The notes beneath the pieces were generated by a model. That model worked only from the letters and a program-made list of their open reading frames with translations. It had not been told where the DNA came from and made no database searches. Positions 8,350 through 17,192 of a stretch of DNA of 64,000 bases are shown one piece after another (the first letter of the stretch is position 1; the number at the start of each line of letters is the position of its first letter). Location of the stretch: assembly GCF_021513255.1 (NCBI RefSeq), contig NZ_CP090977.1, forward strand, positions 992,001 to 1,056,000, read 5' to 3'. The DNA comes from Planococcus sp. 107-1. GTDB lineage: Bacteria > Bacillota > Bacilli > Bacillales_A > Planococcaceae. The position numbers were made by a program, and so were the translations under genes.

Positions 8350-9193
8350 AACGCGCAGAATCTTCTACGATAATCTTTTCATGGGTGAAGGGATGGATGA
8401 ACGACATGCGGAATGCATGAAGATGGTAGGCACCGTCTTGTGTCGCTGGTCCGTCGTACATTTCGTCGCCGATGATCGGATGGCCGATATGGGACAAATG
8501 CGCCCGGATCTGGTGCGTGCGGCCCGTTTCCAAAGTCAAATGCAGCAATGATTTTCCTTCCATTTGCTTTAGCACTTTATAATGCGTGACAGCACTTTGC
8601 CCGGTAGGCGAGACACGGCGGCGGGTTGGGTGATGGCGGTCTTTGCCAAGCGGAAAATCAATCGTGCCGGATTTGTTGTGGACTTTGCCTTTTACTACCG
8701 CTTCGTAGTCGCGCACCAGCTGTTTTTGTTCAAGCATGCGGTCCAATACATTTTTTGCGACAGGATGTTTTGCGACCATTAACAGGCCGGATGTGCCTTG
8801 GTCAAGGCGATGGACATGCTCGCCGTAAGAACCGCCGTTGCGGATGATATGGCCGAGAATAGCATTGATGAATGTATCAATCTGACCGACTTCATTCGGA
8901 TGAGTAGCCATGCCTTTTGGTTTGCGCGCCACGATGAAATGATCATCTTCGAAAAGGATCGGCAATTCCACGTCATGCTTTGGCTCGTAGGGAGATGCGG
9001 CAGGAGGCAGCTCGAATTGAAGCACAGTTCCTTTTGCAAGCGGTTCTTTCCAAATCACTTCCTGGAACTTATCATTCTTCACACTTTTGGCCATTCGCAT
9101 TTCATGCACCACTTTTTTCCCAAGGCCCCATTCTTTCCTTAATAATTCTTCGACGGTCATGCCGTCGTCTTGTATAGTATAGCTCCACGCCAT
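8348..9193 (-). CDS. RluA/RluD-family pseudouridine synthase
   Basis: Converts specific uridines in rRNA or tRNA to pseudouridine. The 281-residue protein has a short S4-like N-terminus (MTVEELLRKEWGLGKKVVHE) and the catalytic motif HRLDQGTSGLL, in which Asp is the nucleophile. The C-terminal signature ETGRTHQIRAHLSHIGHPI is also clear. It resembles Bacillus YhcT, which fits the yhcX/yhcY/yhcZ-type neighbourhood. ATG 9193 has GGAGGAA upstream; longer starts lack a site. The exact target position cannot be read from the sequence. Confidence 0.9.
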   Translation of the reverse strand: MAWSYTIQDDGMTVEELLRKEWGLGKKVVHEMRMAKSVKNDKFQEVIWKEPLAKGTVLQFELPPAASPYEPKHDVELPILFEDDHFIVARKPKGMATHPNEVGQIDTFINAILGHIIRNGGSYGEHVHRLDQGTSGLLMVAKHPVAKNVLDRMLEQKQLVRDYEAVVKGKVHNKSGTIDFPLGKDRHHPTRRRVSPTGQSAVTHYKVLKQMEGKSLLHLTLETGRTHQIRAHLSHIGHPIIGDEMYDGPATQDGAYHLHAFRMSFIHPFTHEKIIVEDSAR

Positions 9194-9249
9194 AACGATT
9201 CCTCCAAATGAAAGGGCCATGCGCACCGCACATGACCCTTTATATCTTA

Positions 9250-9747
9250 TTATTTTAGAACGACTTGATTAAAGAATTCTTCTATATTTTCTTTCGGTTG
9301 TGCTCCGACCCAACGCGCGACTTCTTCGCCGTCTTCATAATGGACGAGTGTAGGCGTTGCTTCGATGAAATAATCTTCCCAGCCTTGCTCATACTCCAAT
9401 AGGTTATATTGGAGAACTTCCACATCCATATCTTCTGCTGTTGGCATTAGAATAGGAGTTGTTGCTTGGCAATGCGGACAAGTTGGGCTAAAGAAGTAAA
9501 CCGTAGTCGGTTCCCCGCTTTGGATTTGCTCATTGACTTCATCCGGCAACGCGATGTTCTGGTAGTTCTCGTCATCCAGCTGGTCAATCGTCGCTTGGTT
9601 CAAATCTTCTTTGTCGTATGGATTATCGGCTAATTTGCTTTTATTGGACTGATTGGTCAAAAAGATGATAAGTCCAAAGATGATAACTACGGCTGCAGCA
9701 ATCCAAATTAATTTTGAAATACCGCTTTTCTTTGTTTTCGTATTCAC
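9250..9747 (-). CDS. Membrane-anchored thioredoxin-like protein (CPHC)
   Basis: A 165-residue protein with one transmembrane helix (residues 13-30), an acidic linker and a thioredoxin fold facing outward. The active site is CPHC at residues 90-93, the dipeptide typical of oxidising DsbA/BdbA-type proteins, and the cis-Pro motif is ATPTLVHYE. It follows bdbC by one base, so the two are co-transcribed. Together they look like an extracytoplasmic disulfide-forming pair: this protein oxidises substrates and BdbC re-oxidises it. Confidence 0.85.
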   Translation of the reverse strand: MNTKTKKSGISKLIWIAAAVVIIFGLIIFLTNQSNKSKLADNPYDKEDLNQATIDQLDDENYQNIALPDEVNEQIQSGEPTTVYFFSPTCPHCQATTPILMPTAEDMDVEVLQYNLLEYEQGWEDYFIEATPTLVHYEDGEEVARWVGAQPKENIEEFFNQVVLK

Positions 9748-9748
9748 T

Positions 9749-10174
9749 TTACGCTTCCTCCTTAAGGGTTTTCAGTAAGTACATGCTCATTCCGGCAATT
9801 AAGATGAATGCAGTCAGCGCTAAAAACGGAATGGTGATAAATCCTAGCCAGTTAATGTATTCCCCAGTGCATGGAACTTGTCCGCAAGAAGGAGCGGAAT
9901 CAGACAGGAAGTCCAGCTTTTGCAGCCCATAATGGTAAAGCGAAATGCATCCGCCGATAAGTGAAAATACCAGGGCAGTCAAAGCAATCCGTACATTTTT
10001 CTGAGCGTAGGCAATGCCGATGATGAGAACCAGCGGATACATGAAAATGCGTTGGATCCAGCATAGCGTACAAGGAACGTAGCCTCTGATTTCAGAAAAA
10101 TAAAGGGAGCCGGCTGTAGCAACAAGTGCTACGACCCACATGGAGAGCAAAATATTGTCTTGACGTTTCGTCAC
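9749..10174 (-). CDS. bdbC: Disulfide oxidoreductase BdbC (DsbB family)
   Basis: Four-helix membrane protein of 141 residues that passes electrons from an extracytoplasmic thiol oxidase to quinone. The first cysteine pair CTLC (residues 35-38) is followed by WIQR, the quinone-site region. The second pair is in CGQVPC in the second external loop. Start is GTG 10174 with AGAGGGA upstream. It is the first gene of a two-gene operon with the CPHC thioredoxin-like gene, the usual BdbC plus partner arrangement. Confidence 0.92.
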   Translation of the reverse strand: MTKRQDNILLSMWVVALVATAGSLYFSEIRGYVPCTLCWIQRIFMYPLVLIIGIAYAQKNVRIALTALVFSLIGGCISLYHYGLQKLDFLSDSAPSCGQVPCTGEYINWLGFITIPFLALTAFILIAGMSMYLLKTLKEEA

Positions 10175-10286
10175 GAAAGTCCCTCTTTTCTATAGTAACA
10201 TCCTTGAAATTATAAATGTTCTGGCGCAGCAAGTAAAATAATATCAACCTGGACAGCGTTCCTATATAATAAAGTTTGAAACTTTT

Positions 10287-11849
10287 GTGAAGGAGTGGCT
10301 GCAGTGCCAAGAACAATTCGATTTATCCCATTTTGAAAAAAGCATGATCATCCGGGAAATGACCTATTCAGATATTAGCGCGATTTTGGAAATGCAGCGC
10401 CTCTGTTTTCCTGGAATGGATCCATGGAAAGAAGAACAATTACGAAGCCATTTAGGGGTTTTCCCACAGGGGCAATTAGTGGCAGAGCTTGACGGCAAAG
10501 TGATCGGTTCTTGTTCCAGCCTCTTAATAAATTTTGATGAATACGATGACCGCCATACATGGGACGATGTAACCGACGGCGGCTATATCACGAACCACAA
10601 TCCGGACGGCTACAATATGTACGGAATTGAAGTGATGGTCCATCCGGATTACCGCCGTATGCAAGTTGGCCAGCGCCTGTATGAAGCAAGAAAAGAATTG
10701 GCGCGCGAATTGAATTTGAAGTCGATCATTCTTGGCGGACGCATTCCGAATTACCATAAACATTCAGATGAAATGTCTCCTAGAGAATATGTGGACGCTG
10801 TTTCACGCCATAAAATCTACGATCCGGTCTTGACGTTCCAGTTGATGAATGGATTCCAATTGATGCGCATCAACCCGAATTATTTGCAGGATGATATTGC
10901 ATCCGGTAAATACGCGACATTGATGGAATGGAATAACGTGGATTATAAGCCGATTTCGAAACGCCATTTTAAAACGAGTCTGCCAGTGCGCATTTGCGTC
11001 GTTCAATATTTGATGCGCGCAATCGAATCATTCGATGATTTAGCGAACCAAGTGGAATACTTTGTGGACGTTGCATCAGATGCCCATTCAGATTTCGTGG
11101 TTTTCCCTGAGATTTTCACGACGCAATTGATGTCTTTCCTAAACGAACCGTCTCCGAGCCAAGCGGTACGGAAATTAACGGAATATACACCTCAGTATAT
11201 TGAATTGTTTACGGATCTTGCGGTGCGCTACAATATCAACATTATCGGGGGCTCGCATTTCGTCAAAGAAGAAGATGACGAGATCTACAACATTGCGTAT
11301 TTATTCCGCCGTGATGGATCGATCGATAAACAATACAAAATCCATATCACGCCGAATGAACGCAAATGGTGGGGGATTTCTGCCGGAGATTCCGTGCGCG
11401 TATTTGATACGGATTGCGGGAAGATCGCGATTCAAATCTGCTACGACATCGAATTCCCGGAACTTGCCCGCATTGCAACGGATATGGGCGCAAACATCAT
11501 CTTTACGCCATTCTGTACAGAAGATCGCCAAGGTTACCTGCGCGTCCGCTATTGTGCACAGGCTCGTGCTGTGGAAAACCAGATCTACACGGTCATCTCG
11601 GGAACAGTCGGCAATTTGCCACAAACGGAAAATATGGATATCCAATATGCCCAGTCCGGCATTTTTGCACCATCTGATTTCGAGTTTGCCCGCGACGGCA
11701 TCGTCGGTGAAACCAATCCGAACCTGGAAATGGTGTTAATCGGGGATGTAGATCTTGAGATTCTTCGCCGCCAGCGCCAAAACGGGACGGTCAAGCAATT
11801 GAAAGACCGCCGCCACGACGTCTACAACGTAGAATACAAAAAAGATTAA
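10287..11849 (+). CDS. yhcX: GNAT acetyltransferase - carbon-nitrogen hydrolase fusion (YhcX-like)
   Basis: Two-domain protein of about 520 residues. The N-terminal GNAT domain (about 20-195) has VMVHPDYRRMQVGQRLYEA as the acetyl-CoA loop. The C-terminal nitrilase/amidase domain (about 230-510) carries the Glu-Lys-Cys triad: FPEIFTT, YKIHITPNE, and QICYDIEFPE. The combination is known from Bacillus YhcX; its substrate is unknown. The start is uncertain. The best SD (AAGGAG at 10290-10295) points to GTG 10303, which is in another frame and stops after 10 codons. The true N-terminus may therefore be hidden by a frameshift near 10303-10325; the frame is secure from FDLSHFEKSMIIREM on. Confidence 0.85.
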   Translation: MKEWLQCQEQFDLSHFEKSMIIREMTYSDISAILEMQRLCFPGMDPWKEEQLRSHLGVFPQGQLVAELDGKVIGSCSSLLINFDEYDDRHTWDDVTDGGYITNHNPDGYNMYGIEVMVHPDYRRMQVGQRLYEARKELARELNLKSIILGGRIPNYHKHSDEMSPREYVDAVSRHKIYDPVLTFQLMNGFQLMRINPNYLQDDIASGKYATLMEWNNVDYKPISKRHFKTSLPVRICVVQYLMRAIESFDDLANQVEYFVDVASDAHSDFVVFPEIFTTQLMSFLNEPSPSQAVRKLTEYTPQYIELFTDLAVRYNINIIGGSHFVKEEDDEIYNIAYLFRRDGSIDKQYKIHITPNERKWWGISAGDSVRVFDTDCGKIAIQICYDIEFPELARIATDMGANIIFTPFCTEDRQGYLRVRYCAQARAVENQIYTVISGTVGNLPQTENMDIQYAQSGIFAPSDFEFARDGIVGETNPNLEMVLIGDVDLEILRRQRQNGTVKQLKDRRHDVYNVEYKKD

Positions 11850-11851
11850 TT

Positions 11852-11884
11852 CTGAACCGCTTCTTACAAAGAAGCGGTTTTTCA
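11852..11884 (+). terminator. Terminator of yhcX
   Basis: AACCGCTTCTT-ACA-AAGAAGCGGTTTTT. Confidence 0.9.
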
Positions 11885-12096
11885 GTATATTAAAAATAAA
11901 ATTTACTAAGTTGCATTCAGAAACCGTTACTCCGCAGCTGTTTTGCGCAAGAGTAGGAGTTTAAAACCGTGATGGTACAGTAATAGCCTATCTGCTGCCT
12001 TGCATCCTCGGCTTATTGTGGGATTTCTGTCCATAGCGCCGAAGCGGTCTATAAAAATGGATGCTTTAATTCGACTGATTTCTTGATGCTCTACAC
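11885..12096. other. Non-coding gap between two near-identical terminators
   Basis: About 210 bp with no supported gene on either strand. The two flanking hairpins share the AAGAAGCGGTTTTT arm. A 12-nt stretch AGCTGTTTTGCG at about 11936-11947 also occurs in the repeat at 31928-32235, so this may be the worn remains of a repeat element. Confidence 0.4.
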
Positions 12097-12127
12097 AATC
12101 GCTTCTCACAAAGAAGCGGTTTTTTTC
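12097..12127 (+). terminator. Second terminator, near-copy of 11852-11884
   Basis: AATCGCTTCT-CACAA-AGAAGCGGTTTTTTT. No gene ends directly before it, so it insulates pgcA from upstream transcription. Confidence 0.75.
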
Positions 12128-12180
12128 TGGATTATTTGGTAAACTGAATGGTAAAGACTCATAGAAATGGTGGGATGGAT

Positions 12181-13879
12181 ATGACATGGCAGGAACGGAT
12201 CAAACGTTGGCTTGAACATGACCGGCTGGATGAAGTGACACGGGAAGCTTTGACGCTCTTGAAAGACGATGAAAAAATGGCGGAAGACGCATTTTATCAG
12301 GATTTAACATTTGGCACAGGGGGCATGCGGGGAAATTGGCCCGGGTACGAACCGGATGAATGTGTATACTGTCAGAAAAGCATCCCAAGGAATCGCTGAT
12401 TACATAACTGACAATGGTGAAGAAGCAAAAGCCCGCGGCATCGTCATTGCATATGACAGCAGAAGAATGTCGCCGGAATTCGCCGAAGAAGCGGCTCGGA
12501 CATTCGCTGCAAACGGCATCCATACGTATCTTTATAATGGGCCGCGGACAACTCCGCAATTATCATTCAGTGTGCGGTATCTAAATGCCTTTATGGGCGT
12601 TGTCATCACTGCAAGCCATAACCCGCCAGAATATAACGGCTATAAAGTCTACGGCGAAGATGGAGCACAATTGAACTTGGAGGATGCAGACCGAGTCATC
12701 AGCTTTGTCGGAAAAGTAGAAGACGAATTGAAGATTGAAAATGAACACTTCGAACCGGAATTGCTGGTCCGAATTGATGAAAAGATCGATAAAGTATATA
12801 TCGACCATGCCCTTACAGTACAGGAACACACGGCAGCGCCGATCAAAGCGGTCTTTACGCCGCTCCACGGAGCATCAGGGGCAACCGTTAAACGGCTGCT
12901 TGATACAGCCGGCTATATCGATATCGTCTATGTGGACGAGCAAATGCAGCCGGACGGAGAATTCCCGACGGTGAAATCGCCGAATCCGGAAGAAGGCTCC
13001 GCTTTTGAAATCGCGATGAAATACGGAGAAAAAAGCGGTGCCGACGTGTTGATCGCTGTCGACCCCGATGGAGACCGCGTAGGTCTTGCTGTCTGGACAG
13101 GCACGCATTACGAATTATTGACGGGCAACCAAACCGGCGCCATTTTAATTGAGTATTTACTCAGCCAGAAAAAAGAAAAAGGCACGATGCCCGAAAAAGG
13201 CCGTATCTTTAAAACCATCGTCACGTCGGAATTCGGCCGTGTGATTGCTGAATCTTACGGAGCGGATTGCGAAGATGTATTGACAGGCTTTAAATTCATT
13301 GGTGAAAAACTCAAGCATAACGATGAAAATCCGACTTTTGATTTTCTTTTCGGATACGAAGAAAGCTATGGCTATCTGATCCGCGACTTTGCACGTGATA
13401 AGGATGCTGTCCAATCGGTCTTGCTCGTCATCGAAGCGGCTGCGTTCTATAAGTCACAAGGCAAGAGCCTTCACGATGTATTGGTCGAATTATACGGACG
13501 TTTTGGCTGGTACCGCGAATCGCTCGTGTCGATCACGAAAAAAGGCGTCGATGGCGCACGCGAAATCAGCGCATTGCTTGAAGGGCTTCGAAATGAACCG
13601 CTGCAAGCCATTGCGGGAATTCCTGTAGCTTCGATTGAAGATTACGAAACCCAGAACCGGATTTTTGTCGACCTCGGCACGAATGAAAAAATTGAATTGC
13701 CGCAGTCGAATGTTTTGAAATACTTCTTGGAAGACGGGTCGTGGGTTTGTGTGCGGCCAAGCGGCACGGAACCGAAAGTGAAATACTATTTCGGAGTAAC
13801 GGCTGAGACCGAGCAGGAAAGCGACGAAAAACTGGAATTCATCAAAGAATCCTTCGTCAACGAATTGAATAACCGCTAA
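12181..13879 (+). CDS. pgcA: Alpha-phosphoglucomutase PgcA (frameshifted)
   Basis: Interconverts glucose-6-phosphate and glucose-1-phosphate, feeding UDP-glucose, teichoic acid and glycolipid synthesis. Motifs in order are FGTGGMRG (N-terminal substrate loop), the phosphoserine loop TASHNPPEYNGYK, the metal loop DPDGDRVG, GYEESYGY, and the C-terminal phosphate loop RPSGTEPKVK. The frame breaks at 12329-12332: GCGGGGAAATTGG should contain five G, giving MRGEIGPGTNRMN. One G is lost. Restored length is about 565 residues, normal for this branch. Start is ATG 12181 or 12175, behind GGTGGGA. The order yhcX, pgcA, yhcY, yhcZ resembles Bacillus without the glp genes. Confidence 0.9.
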
Positions 13880-13883
13880 TTTA

Positions 13884-13911
13884 GAAGCTCCCTTAGCCAA
13901 GGGGGCTTTTT
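13884..13911 (+). terminator. Terminator of pgcA
   Basis: AAGCTCCCTT-AGCC-AAGGGGGCTTTTT. Confidence 0.8.
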
Positions 13912-13982
13912 CATTCGAAAGTACGAGGCATAGAAACTGTAAAAACGTGTAAAGTAAGAGTATTGGCAAAGAGGTGAAGAAA

Positions 13983-15098
13983 ATGGTCATGGACGAACAT
14001 TCAAATGTGACATTGCTAAAAGAGATCGCCGAATTATTGAACGAAGAAACCGATATGAAACGGATGCTAGACGGAGCGGTCTGGAAACTATTGAATGGCT
14101 CGAATTTTGAAAGCGCATGGATCTTTTTTATCAACGAAAAAGGCAAGCATCAATTAGTGACTCATGCAAACCTTCCGCCAGCCCTTCAGCGAAATGAATG
14201 CCGGCATTTGCAAAAAGGCGGCTGCTGGTGTGTCAAACGGTACCATGACGGGGATTTGGAAAAAGCTTCAAACATCATTGCTTGCCAGCGCATTGAAAAC
14301 TCGATTGCAGCTAATGCCGTGGACCACGGAGGAATTACGCATCACGCCACGGTTCCGCTGCAATCGGGCGAAGAAAAATTCGGTTTGTTGAATATTGCAG
14401 CTCCGGACACGGTCCGCTTCTCAAAAGATGAACTGGCTTTATTGGAGTCGGTAGCTTTTCAGATTGGTTCAGCGATTAAACGCATCGGCTTGACGAAACA
14501 GGAACAGGAAATGGCGCTGGTCAAAGAGCGCAACCGGCTGGCTCGCGATCTGCATGATTCGGTCAATCAATTGCTGTTTTCGGTGACGTTGACGGCACGC
14601 GGCGGCATCGAAATGTCTGAAGAGGAAAATGTCCAAGGCACTTTCCGAGACATCCAGCACTTGACGCAAGAAGCGCTCAATGAAATGCGTGCACTTATAT
14701 GGCAGCTGCGTCCAAAGGGACTCGAAAGCGGCTTGCTTGAAGCGATACAAGCTTACGGGGAAATGCTCGGATTGACGTTGGAAATGAAAGTGACCGGCGT
14801 GATCCAATTGCCTTCTCGTACAGAAGAAACCTTGTTCCGCATCGCACAAGAAGCGTTGAATAATATCCGCAAGCATTCTGGGATCAACAACGCGCAATTA
14901 TTTTTGACGGTGACTTCTTCGGATGTGTTAATGGTCATCAAAGACGAGGGCCGAGGATTTATCGTGGATGAACGGCTGCAGCTGCCGTCTATCGGCGTCC
15001 AAAGCATGCGGGACCGGGCGAAAGCAGAAGGCGGGACTGTCGATTGGTCAAGTGAAATCGGCAAAGGAACTGAGATTCTTGTAAGAATTCCTTATTAG
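13983..15098 (+). CDS. yhcY: GAF-domain sensor histidine kinase (YhcY-like)
   Basis: Cytoplasmic sensor kinase of 371 residues. An N-terminal GAF domain (about 20-175) contains a CRHLQKGGCWCVK segment, whose three cysteines might sense redox or metal. The HisKA_3 dimerisation domain has ERNRLARDLHDSVNQ with the phospho-accepting His. The HATPase domain is visible in ALNNIRKHSG, DEGRGF and GIGVQSMRDRA-type boxes. There are no transmembrane segments. ATG 13983 has AGAGGTGA upstream. It is paired with the NarL-type regulator 18 bp downstream, as in Bacillus YhcYZ. Confidence 0.88.
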   Translation: MVMDEHSNVTLLKEIAELLNEETDMKRMLDGAVWKLLNGSNFESAWIFFINEKGKHQLVTHANLPPALQRNECRHLQKGGCWCVKRYHDGDLEKASNIIACQRIENSIAANAVDHGGITHHATVPLQSGEEKFGLLNIAAPDTVRFSKDELALLESVAFQIGSAIKRIGLTKQEQEMALVKERNRLARDLHDSVNQLLFSVTLTARGGIEMSEEENVQGTFRDIQHLTQEALNEMRALIWQLRPKGLESGLLEAIQAYGEMLGLTLEMKVTGVIQLPSRTEETLFRIAQEALNNIRKHSGINNAQLFLTVTSSDVLMVIKDEGRGFIVDERLQLPSIGVQSMRDRAKAEGGTVDWSSEIGKGTEILVRIPY

Positions 15099-15116
15099 GG
15101 GAAAGGGGGAGACCCG

Positions 15117-15750
15117 ATGAAAGTATTGATTGCAGACGATCACCACGTCGTACGGCGTGGGTTATTATTTTTCCTGAAAACCCAAAAAGACATTGAGGTT
15201 GTGGGAGAAGCCGTCAACGGCAGAGAAGCAGTTGAAATGGCCGTTCAACTTCAGCCAGATATCGTCTTGATGGATTTAGTGATGCCGGAAATGGACGGCA
15301 TCCAGGCAACACGAAAAATCAAAGAACAGCTTCCGGACATAATTGTCTTGATGCTTACGAGTTTTTCAGACCGCGATCATGTCGTACCAGCGATGGAAGC
15401 AGGGGCGGCTGGGTATCAATTAAAAGATATCGAGCCGGATGAGCTGGTGGCCTCGCTTCGCAGTTTAATGCGGGGAGAACACGTTGCATCCGAAAGCGAC
15501 TTCCGAGCTTGCCAAGGGACCGGTAGCCCCGGCTCCCCACACCATCAATTTATTGACGCCTCGTGAACAGGAAGTGCTCGCTGAACTGACGAAAGGGAAA
15601 AGCAATCGGGAGATCGCTTCGGCACTTTTTGTAACCGAGAAAACGGTGAAAACCCATATTTCCAATATCTTTGCGAAACTGGAAGTACAGGACCGGACGC
15701 AAGCGGCCTTGTATGCAGTGAAACATGGCTTAACTGAACCAGGCAAATGA
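15117..15750 (+). CDS. yhcZ: NarL/LuxR-type response regulator (YhcZ-like, frameshifted)
   Basis: Receiver domain with DDHHVVRRG near the start, phospho-acceptor Asp54 in [12 protein letters not shown], and the Lys in QLKDIEPDE. The LuxR-type helix-turn-helix is [20 protein letters not shown] ... [12 protein letters not shown]. The two parts are in different frames. The change falls at about 15470-15485 and is either two bases missing or one extra, between LMRGE and LHPKAT. Restored length is about 211 residues. It is the partner of the kinase just upstream. A single TAA/TGA-tight terminator follows. Confidence 0.85.
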
Positions 15751-15793
15751 AAAAGAAGCAACTTCTCCATTTAAGGGGAAGTTGCTTCTTTTT
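15749..15793. terminator. Bidirectional terminator
   Basis: AAAAAGAAGCAACTTC ... GAAGTTGCTTCTTTTT, between the convergent yhcZ and rsgA genes. Confidence 0.9.
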
Positions 15794-15809
15794 GGCATGG
15801 GTTTCCGAT

Positions 15810-16864
15810 TCAACGCTTTTGGACAGGGCGTTTTCGACTGTCTTTCGTGATTTGTTTCCATTTATTGCGGGCTGCTTTTTGAGCGGCCAAATTGCTTTTC
15901 CGCTCCATATGGGCGAGTTCCCGTTTAAGCTTAAGGTAGCTTTGGTAGCGGTCATATTTCAATTCACCGCTCGCTAATGCTTCCTGTACCCGGCATCCCG
16001 GCTCGTTATTGTGTTCGCAATCCCGGAAACGGCATAGTTCTGCCAAATCTTCGACATCAGAGAAGCCGGATTCAACGCCTTCTTCATAATCGCCCAACTG
16101 GAATTCCCGCATTCCTGGAGTGTCGATCAATAACCCGCCTCCCGGAAGCAGAACCAATTCACGGTGTGTGGTGGTGTGGCGGCCTTTGCTGTCGTCTTCA
16201 CGGATGTCTTGGACAGCCATTAATTCTTTGCCGGATAAGGCATTGATCAAGCTGGATTTTCCGACTCCGGACGAGCCTAAAAGCGCGCCGGTCTTGTGGT
16301 CTTCGAGCAATTTCTGCAATTGGTCGATTCCGCGCCGGTCACACTGGAAACGGCATAGACCGGAACGCCGAATGCGACGCTTTCCACTTCGGTGATGAAA
16401 GGTGCGAGATCTTCGCACTCATCGCTTTTCGTCAAGACGACGACTGGATTTGCTCCGGAATCCCAAGCGGCCAGTAGATAGCGTTCCAAACGCCGCACGT
16501 TGAAATCATGATTCAACGACATGACGAGAAATACGTAGTCCACATTAACAGCGATAATTTGGATATCCGAAGTTTCTCCGGCTGCTTTTCTTGAAAACTG
16601 CGAAGAACGCGGAAGGATGCTGTGGATGATTCCTTTTTGTTCTCCGGGCATCTGTTCGACCATTACCCAGTCGCCGACTGCCGGAAATTCACCGTGAACG
16701 TGCTCATGGCGGTATTTTCCGGATAAAGTAGACAGCCACTCCCCGTTATCGGTAACGACGCGATACATATTCTTATGTTCCAAAACGACGCGGCCCGGAA
16801 TCCCGACAGCCCCTCTATTTTCTTGCCATTTATCATTCCAGCCAAAATGTTCGATTAAATTCAA
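15810..16864 (-). CDS. rsgA: RsgA-family ribosome-associated GTPase, long paralogue (frameshifted)
   Basis: Circularly permuted GTPase that checks maturation of the 30S subunit. The N-terminal OB fold carries PAVGDWV. The G motifs appear in permuted order: VVLTKSD (G4), GSSGVGKSSL (G1), GRHTTTH (G2 region) and DTPGMREF (G3). The zinc knuckle is CRFRDCEHNNEPGC. Start is TTG 16864 with AGGAGG eight bases ahead. The frame breaks at 16330-16331: the coding strand reads GCGGAATC where GCGGGAATC is needed (VTGAGIDQLQKL). Restored length is about 351 residues, longer than the housekeeping YloQ/RsgA of about 295, so it is probably a second copy. Its own promoter, leader peptide and terminator lie upstream. 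Confidence 0.88.
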
Positions 16865-16883
16865 TGTAATTTCCTCCTATTAT

Positions 16884-16928
16884 GCAAAATAAAAAACCAT
16901 GGATGCGCGCAAATCGCAATCCATGGTT
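16884..16928 (-). terminator. Attenuator terminator in the rsgA leader
   Basis: On the minus strand the stem AACCATGGAT / ATCCATGGTT (plus-strand 16919-16928 and 16895-16904) is followed by TTTTTTATTTT. It ends just 20 bp before the rsgA start, inside the transcript leader, so it can only act as a conditional terminator. Confidence 0.85.
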
Positions 16929-16996
16929 CCCGGGCATAATGGAAGAAGCGTATCGTCAGCGATACACAGAGCGGGACATTATGGATTGGATTTGCG
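16908..16996 (-). promoter_or_regulatory. Antiterminator structure competing with the rsgA attenuator
   Basis: Plus-strand blocks CGCAAATC (16908-16915) and CAATCCAT (16917-16924) are complementary to ATGGATTG (16981-16988) and GATTTGCG (16989-16996): 16 base pairs with a single bulged base. One arm lies in codons 8-13 of the leader peptide and the other is the ascending arm of the terminator, so the two folds exclude each other. A perfect 6-bp hairpin GTATCG-TCAG-CGATAC (16950-16965) sits between them at the leader stop codon. Confidence 0.8.
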
Positions 16997-17021
16997 GTTT
17001 AAAAAACAATGAAATAGCCAT
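16956..17021 (-). CDS. Leader peptide of the rsgA attenuator, 21 residues
   Basis: ATG 17021 has GAGGTG seven bases upstream and the stop is TGA 16956-16958. The peptide is MAISLFFKPQIQSIMSRSV plus YR. Its codons 8-13 form one arm of the antiterminator. By analogy with leader peptides of antibiotic-induced genes, a ribosome held near the start would leave that arm free, prevent the terminator and allow rsgA transcription, whereas efficient translation would favour termination. The stalling signal is not known. Confidence 0.7.
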   Translation of the reverse strand: MAISLFFKPQIQSIMSRSVYR

Positions 17022-17052
17022 AATGCCTCACCTCTTTCTTCAAGTTAATTTA

Positions 17053-17081
17053 AAGATACTGGATAAGCCTGAAATGGTCAA
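17053..17081 (-). promoter_or_regulatory. Promoter of the rsgA leader transcript
   Basis: On the minus strand TTGACC (17081-17076), a 17-bp spacer, then TATCTT (17058-17053). It lies 32 bp before the leader peptide start. Confidence 0.7.
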
Positions 17082-17124
17082 GCCTTTTTCAGAAAAATTA
17101 TTATTGTCTATTTTTCTTGATTTT

Positions 17125-17150
17125 GTTAAAACGGAAGTAAAAAGGGGTAT
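17125..17150 (+). promoter_or_regulatory. Possible sigma-B promoter of the acidic lipoprotein gene
   Basis: GTTAAA (17125-17130), 14 bp, GGGTAT (17145-17150), against the sigma-B consensus GTTTAA-N12-15-GGGTAT. It is 43 bp upstream of the start codon. Confidence 0.45.
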
Positions 17151-17192
17151 GAACTAAAATAAGCAAGGATTACGGAAAGAGGAGGAAGTTGG

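Noticed and set aside
16882..17157. 91-codon plus-strand ORF between rsgA and the lipoprotein gene
   Set aside because: It has no SD, begins inside the attenuator hairpin and is fully explained as the antisense of the rsgA leader region.
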